Positions 62,504-64,000 of a stretch of 64,000 bases of DNA are shown piece by piece. Each line of letters starts with the position of its first letter. Within the stretch, counting starts at the first letter, position 1. Under the pieces are notes generated by a model. The model was not told where the DNA came from. It saw nothing but the letters and a program-made list of their open reading frames with translations, and ran no database searches. This DNA is from CAVQEG01 sp963711465 (GTDB lineage: Bacteria; Bacteroidota; Ignavibacteria; OLB7), in assembly GCA_963711465.1 (NCBI GenBank), contig CAVQEG010000001.1:62001-126000 (forward strand). Direction: 5' to 3'. A program made the position numbers and the translations under genes.

Positions 62504-62575
62504 AGCCCGCGACAGGAATCGAACCTGCAACCTGCTGATTACAAATCAGCTGCTCTACCGTTGAGCCACGCGGGC
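62504..62575 (-). tRNA. tRNA-Thr (anticodon TGT)
   Basis: A 72-base cloverleaf on the minus strand. The acceptor arms GCCCGCG and CGCGGGC pair perfectly, the D-arm contains AACGGTAGAGC, the anticodon stem is CTGAT/ATCAG with loop TTTGTAA (anticodon TGT, at 62541-62543) and the T-loop is GGTTCGATTCC. CCA is not encoded. It reads ACA threonine codons. Confidence 0.95.
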
Positions 62576-62670
62576 GTCGAGGGTCTGACAGGGCCCAAAA
62601 CTACGAGTTGCCGACGCGAATTCGATCGGCGAAGAAAAGTATTACACGCCGCACTGCGACGTCTTCACCA

Positions 62671-62701
62671 TTGATGTCGATCGCCCCGGATGCTACATTG
62701 G
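62671..62701 (+). promoter_or_regulatory. Bacteroidota-type promoter upstream of the ComEA-like gene
   Basis: TTG, 20 bases, then TACATTGG. Read as sigma-70 it is TTGATG-N17-TACATT. Transcription would start near 62708, about 40 bases before the start codon, which has GGAG upstream. Confidence 0.6.
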
Positions 62702-62746
62702 GTTTCCACCGCCGCCCTGCACCGCCCAACCGCACGGAGAGATTCG

Positions 62747-63283
62747 ATGTTCGACGCATTGTCGCAACTCGAGACGCGACTCGGTCTGACGCGTGGCGAC
62801 GTGACGGTCGCGCTGTTCCTCTCGATGACCGCGCTGGTCGGCTGGGCCTACACCACCATGTTCACCAACCCCAGGACCGAGCGACAGCAGCAGGAGCTCT
62901 ATACGCTGATCGAGCGCCACGATTCGATTCTCGATCAGCAGCAGCGGCGGAACGACTCGGTGCTGACCGCATCGCTGCAGGCCCCGGACTCGGCCGTTCC
63001 CGAGTGGAAGCCGCTCAGCCGCCAGGAGATCGACAGTGACGAAGTGCAGCGGAGTTCCCGCCACTCCTCCTCGGGCCGTCGCCGGCTGAGCGGTCCCATC
63101 GACATCAACAGCGCCACGAAGGCGCAGCTGGTGCTGCTGCCCGGCGTCGGAGAGAAGACCGCCCAGCGCATAATCGACGCCAGAACGTCGGTGCCGTTCT
63201 CCAGACCGGAGGACATCATGAAGGTAAAGGGGATCGGGCCGAAGAAATTCGAGAAGTTGAAGCCCTGGATCGAGGTGCCATAG
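62747..63283 (+). CDS. ComEA-like helix-hairpin-helix protein with an N-terminal membrane helix
   Basis: A 178-residue protein with one transmembrane helix (residues 19-38, DVTVALFLSMTALVGWAY), an Arg/Gln-rich linker and a C-terminal double helix-hairpin-helix of about 65 residues (IDINSATKAQLVLLPGVGEKTAQRIIDAR, then FSRPEDIMKVKGIGPKKFEKLKPWI). This is the DNA-binding module of ComEA, the periplasmic competence protein. No other competence gene is nearby. The start at 62747 is supported by GGAG; a start at 62690 would precede the predicted transcription start. Confidence 0.88.
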   Translation: MFDALSQLETRLGLTRGDVTVALFLSMTALVGWAYTTMFTNPRTERQQQELYTLIERHDSILDQQQRRNDSVLTASLQAPDSAVPEWKPLSRQEIDSDEVQRSSRHSSSGRRRLSGPIDINSATKAQLVLLPGVGEKTAQRIIDARTSVPFSRPEDIMKVKGIGPKKFEKLKPWIEVP

Positions 63284-63296
63284 AAGGCGGAATCGT

Positions 63297-63860
63297 ATGC
63301 GAATCATTGCGGGAGAGCATCGCGGACGGCGACTGAAGAGCGTCGATCGACCGGGACTCCGACCGACCACCGATCGGGTGCGCGAGTCGATCTTCAACCT
63401 CCTCGCTTCACGCATCGAATTCGAAGGAGCGGCGGTGCTCGACCTGTTCGCCGGAACGGGTGCGCTGGGGCTCGAGGCCCTCAGCCGCGGTGCCGCCACA
63501 TGCGAGTTCGTCGAGAAGGACCGTCGTTGCGCGGCGGTGATCGCCGAGAACCTCAGCACGCTCGGCGTCGACCGACGGTCCTGCCTGACGGTCGGCGACG
63601 TCATGAAGGCGCTCGGCTCAATCGAGCGCACCTTCGATCTGGTGCTCGCCGATCCACCATACCACGCGCCGATCTTCGCGGAGCTGCTCAGCGAACTGTT
63701 CCGACTCGACGTCCTTGCAGACGGTGGCGTCGTCGTACTCGAACATGCCGGTTCGATGCGGCCCGTGGTACCCGCCACCGCACGCGTGCTCGCCGAGCGT
63801 ACGTTCGGCGACTCGGCGGTGACGATCCTTGCGAGGGCGGATCGATTGTCGGGAGCGTGA
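63297..63860 (+). CDS. rsmD: 16S rRNA (guanine(966)-N(2))-methyltransferase RsmD
   Basis: RsmD methylates G966 of 16S rRNA with S-adenosylmethionine. The 187-residue protein has the family start MRIIAGEHRGRRL, then RPTTDRVRESIFNLL, the SAM motif VLDLFAGTGALGLEALSRGA and the catalytic DPPY (VLADPPYHAP). The gene follows the ComEA-like gene after 13 bases and precedes coaD; rsmD-coaD is a very common bacterial pair. Confidence 0.95.
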   Translation: MRIIAGEHRGRRLKSVDRPGLRPTTDRVRESIFNLLASRIEFEGAAVLDLFAGTGALGLEALSRGAATCEFVEKDRRCAAVIAENLSTLGVDRRSCLTVGDVMKALGSIERTFDLVLADPPYHAPIFAELLSELFRLDVLADGGVVVLEHAGSMRPVVPATARVLAERTFGDSAVTILARADRLSGA

Positions 63861-63963
63861 ACGCGCGGCAGTTGAGGGCTCGCCGCTCCGACCTGACACC
63901 TCCGCGTCAGGGTGACGACGGGCGATTCGTATCTTCGGCCACCTTCATTCAACCCCGTCTTCA

Positions 63964-64000
63964 ATGAGAACCGTCATCTACCCCGGTACGTTCGATCCGA
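63964..64000 (+). CDS. coaD: Phosphopantetheine adenylyltransferase CoaD, N-terminal fragment (3' end outside window)
   Basis: Only the first 12 codons are present, reading MRTVIYPGTFDP, the conserved CoaD start that carries the nucleotidyltransferase motif leading to the (T/H)xGH signature. CoaD makes dephospho-CoA from 4'-phosphopantetheine. The position directly after rsmD supports it. Confidence 0.9.
   Translation, partial: MRTVIYPGTFDP

Noticed and set aside
62397..62575. Genomic island inserted at tRNA-Thr
   Set aside because: No integrase or duplicated tRNA 3' end was seen on either side, and the neighbours are housekeeping-type genes.

Overview
The window is about 64 kb of dense, GC-rich bacterial chromosome. 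It carries roughly 57 protein genes and one tRNA gene. I see no rRNA, CRISPR array, insertion sequence, integrase-type island or phage segment. Several features point to the Bacteroidota/Chlorobi (FCB) assemblage, and the high GC makes a Kapabacteria-, Ignavibacteria- or Rhodothermota-like lineage likelier than classical Bacteroidales. These features are two secreted proteins with C-terminal sorting-domain-like ends (type IX secretion style), a GWxTD-domain protein, paired secreted M61 peptidases, many signal-peptide outer-membrane proteins, and promoters of the form TTG-N20-TAnnTTTG. This is inference; no marker-gene search was possible.

Layout. 1-7.9 kb (+): the end of hflX, a secreted protein family of unknown role, a secreted thioredoxin-like protein, two tandem M61 peptidases, a small acidic protein and a Tat-exported L,D-carboxypeptidase. 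7.9-14.9 kb (-): three secreted proteins, a 1172-residue AAA/BTAD regulator and a 53-residue membrane peptide. 15-21.5 kb: purE facing rho across a shared terminator, then gmhA-dacB (dacB is frameshifted as sequenced), a membrane protein and nfo. 21.7-25.6 kb (+): copA, a CopZ-like chaperone, a 17-bp tandem repeat and anmK. 25.7-33.1 kb (-): a triad resembling YgiB/YgiC plus a DUF1517-like protein, a fatty-acid desaturase, a GWxTD protein and rimO. 33.3-38.8 kb (+): xerC, an outer-membrane protein, hpf, hprK, then an ECF sigma factor with a putative anti-sigma factor. 39-43.1 kb (+): a Yej-type peptide importer (binding protein plus two permeases, no ATPase). 43.3-52 kb: an outer-membrane protein, then a TetR-TolC-MFP-RND efflux operon with a clear operator. 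52.1-61 kb: a DUF1207 protein, facing an eight-gene minus-strand operon that looks like an unusual nonulosonate-type glycan pathway (NeuB, SDR, class III aminotransferase, split transketolase, SpsF-type cytidylyltransferase, glycosyltransferase, plus a fatty-acid hydroxylase-family enzyme). 61.2-62.4 kb (+): an encapsulated ferritin and its encapsulin shell. 62.5-64 kb: tRNA-Thr, a ComEA-like protein, rsmD and the start of coaD.

How the genes work together. Cell-envelope work dominates: secreted proteases, peptidoglycan trimming and salvage (L,D-carboxypeptidase, DacB, AnmK), copper export, drug efflux, peptide uptake and surface glycan synthesis. The encapsulin locus is a self-contained iron-storage compartment. 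The two items I consider most worth pursuing are the transketolase-containing NeuB cluster and the very frequent GAATTC palindrome spread over the whole window.
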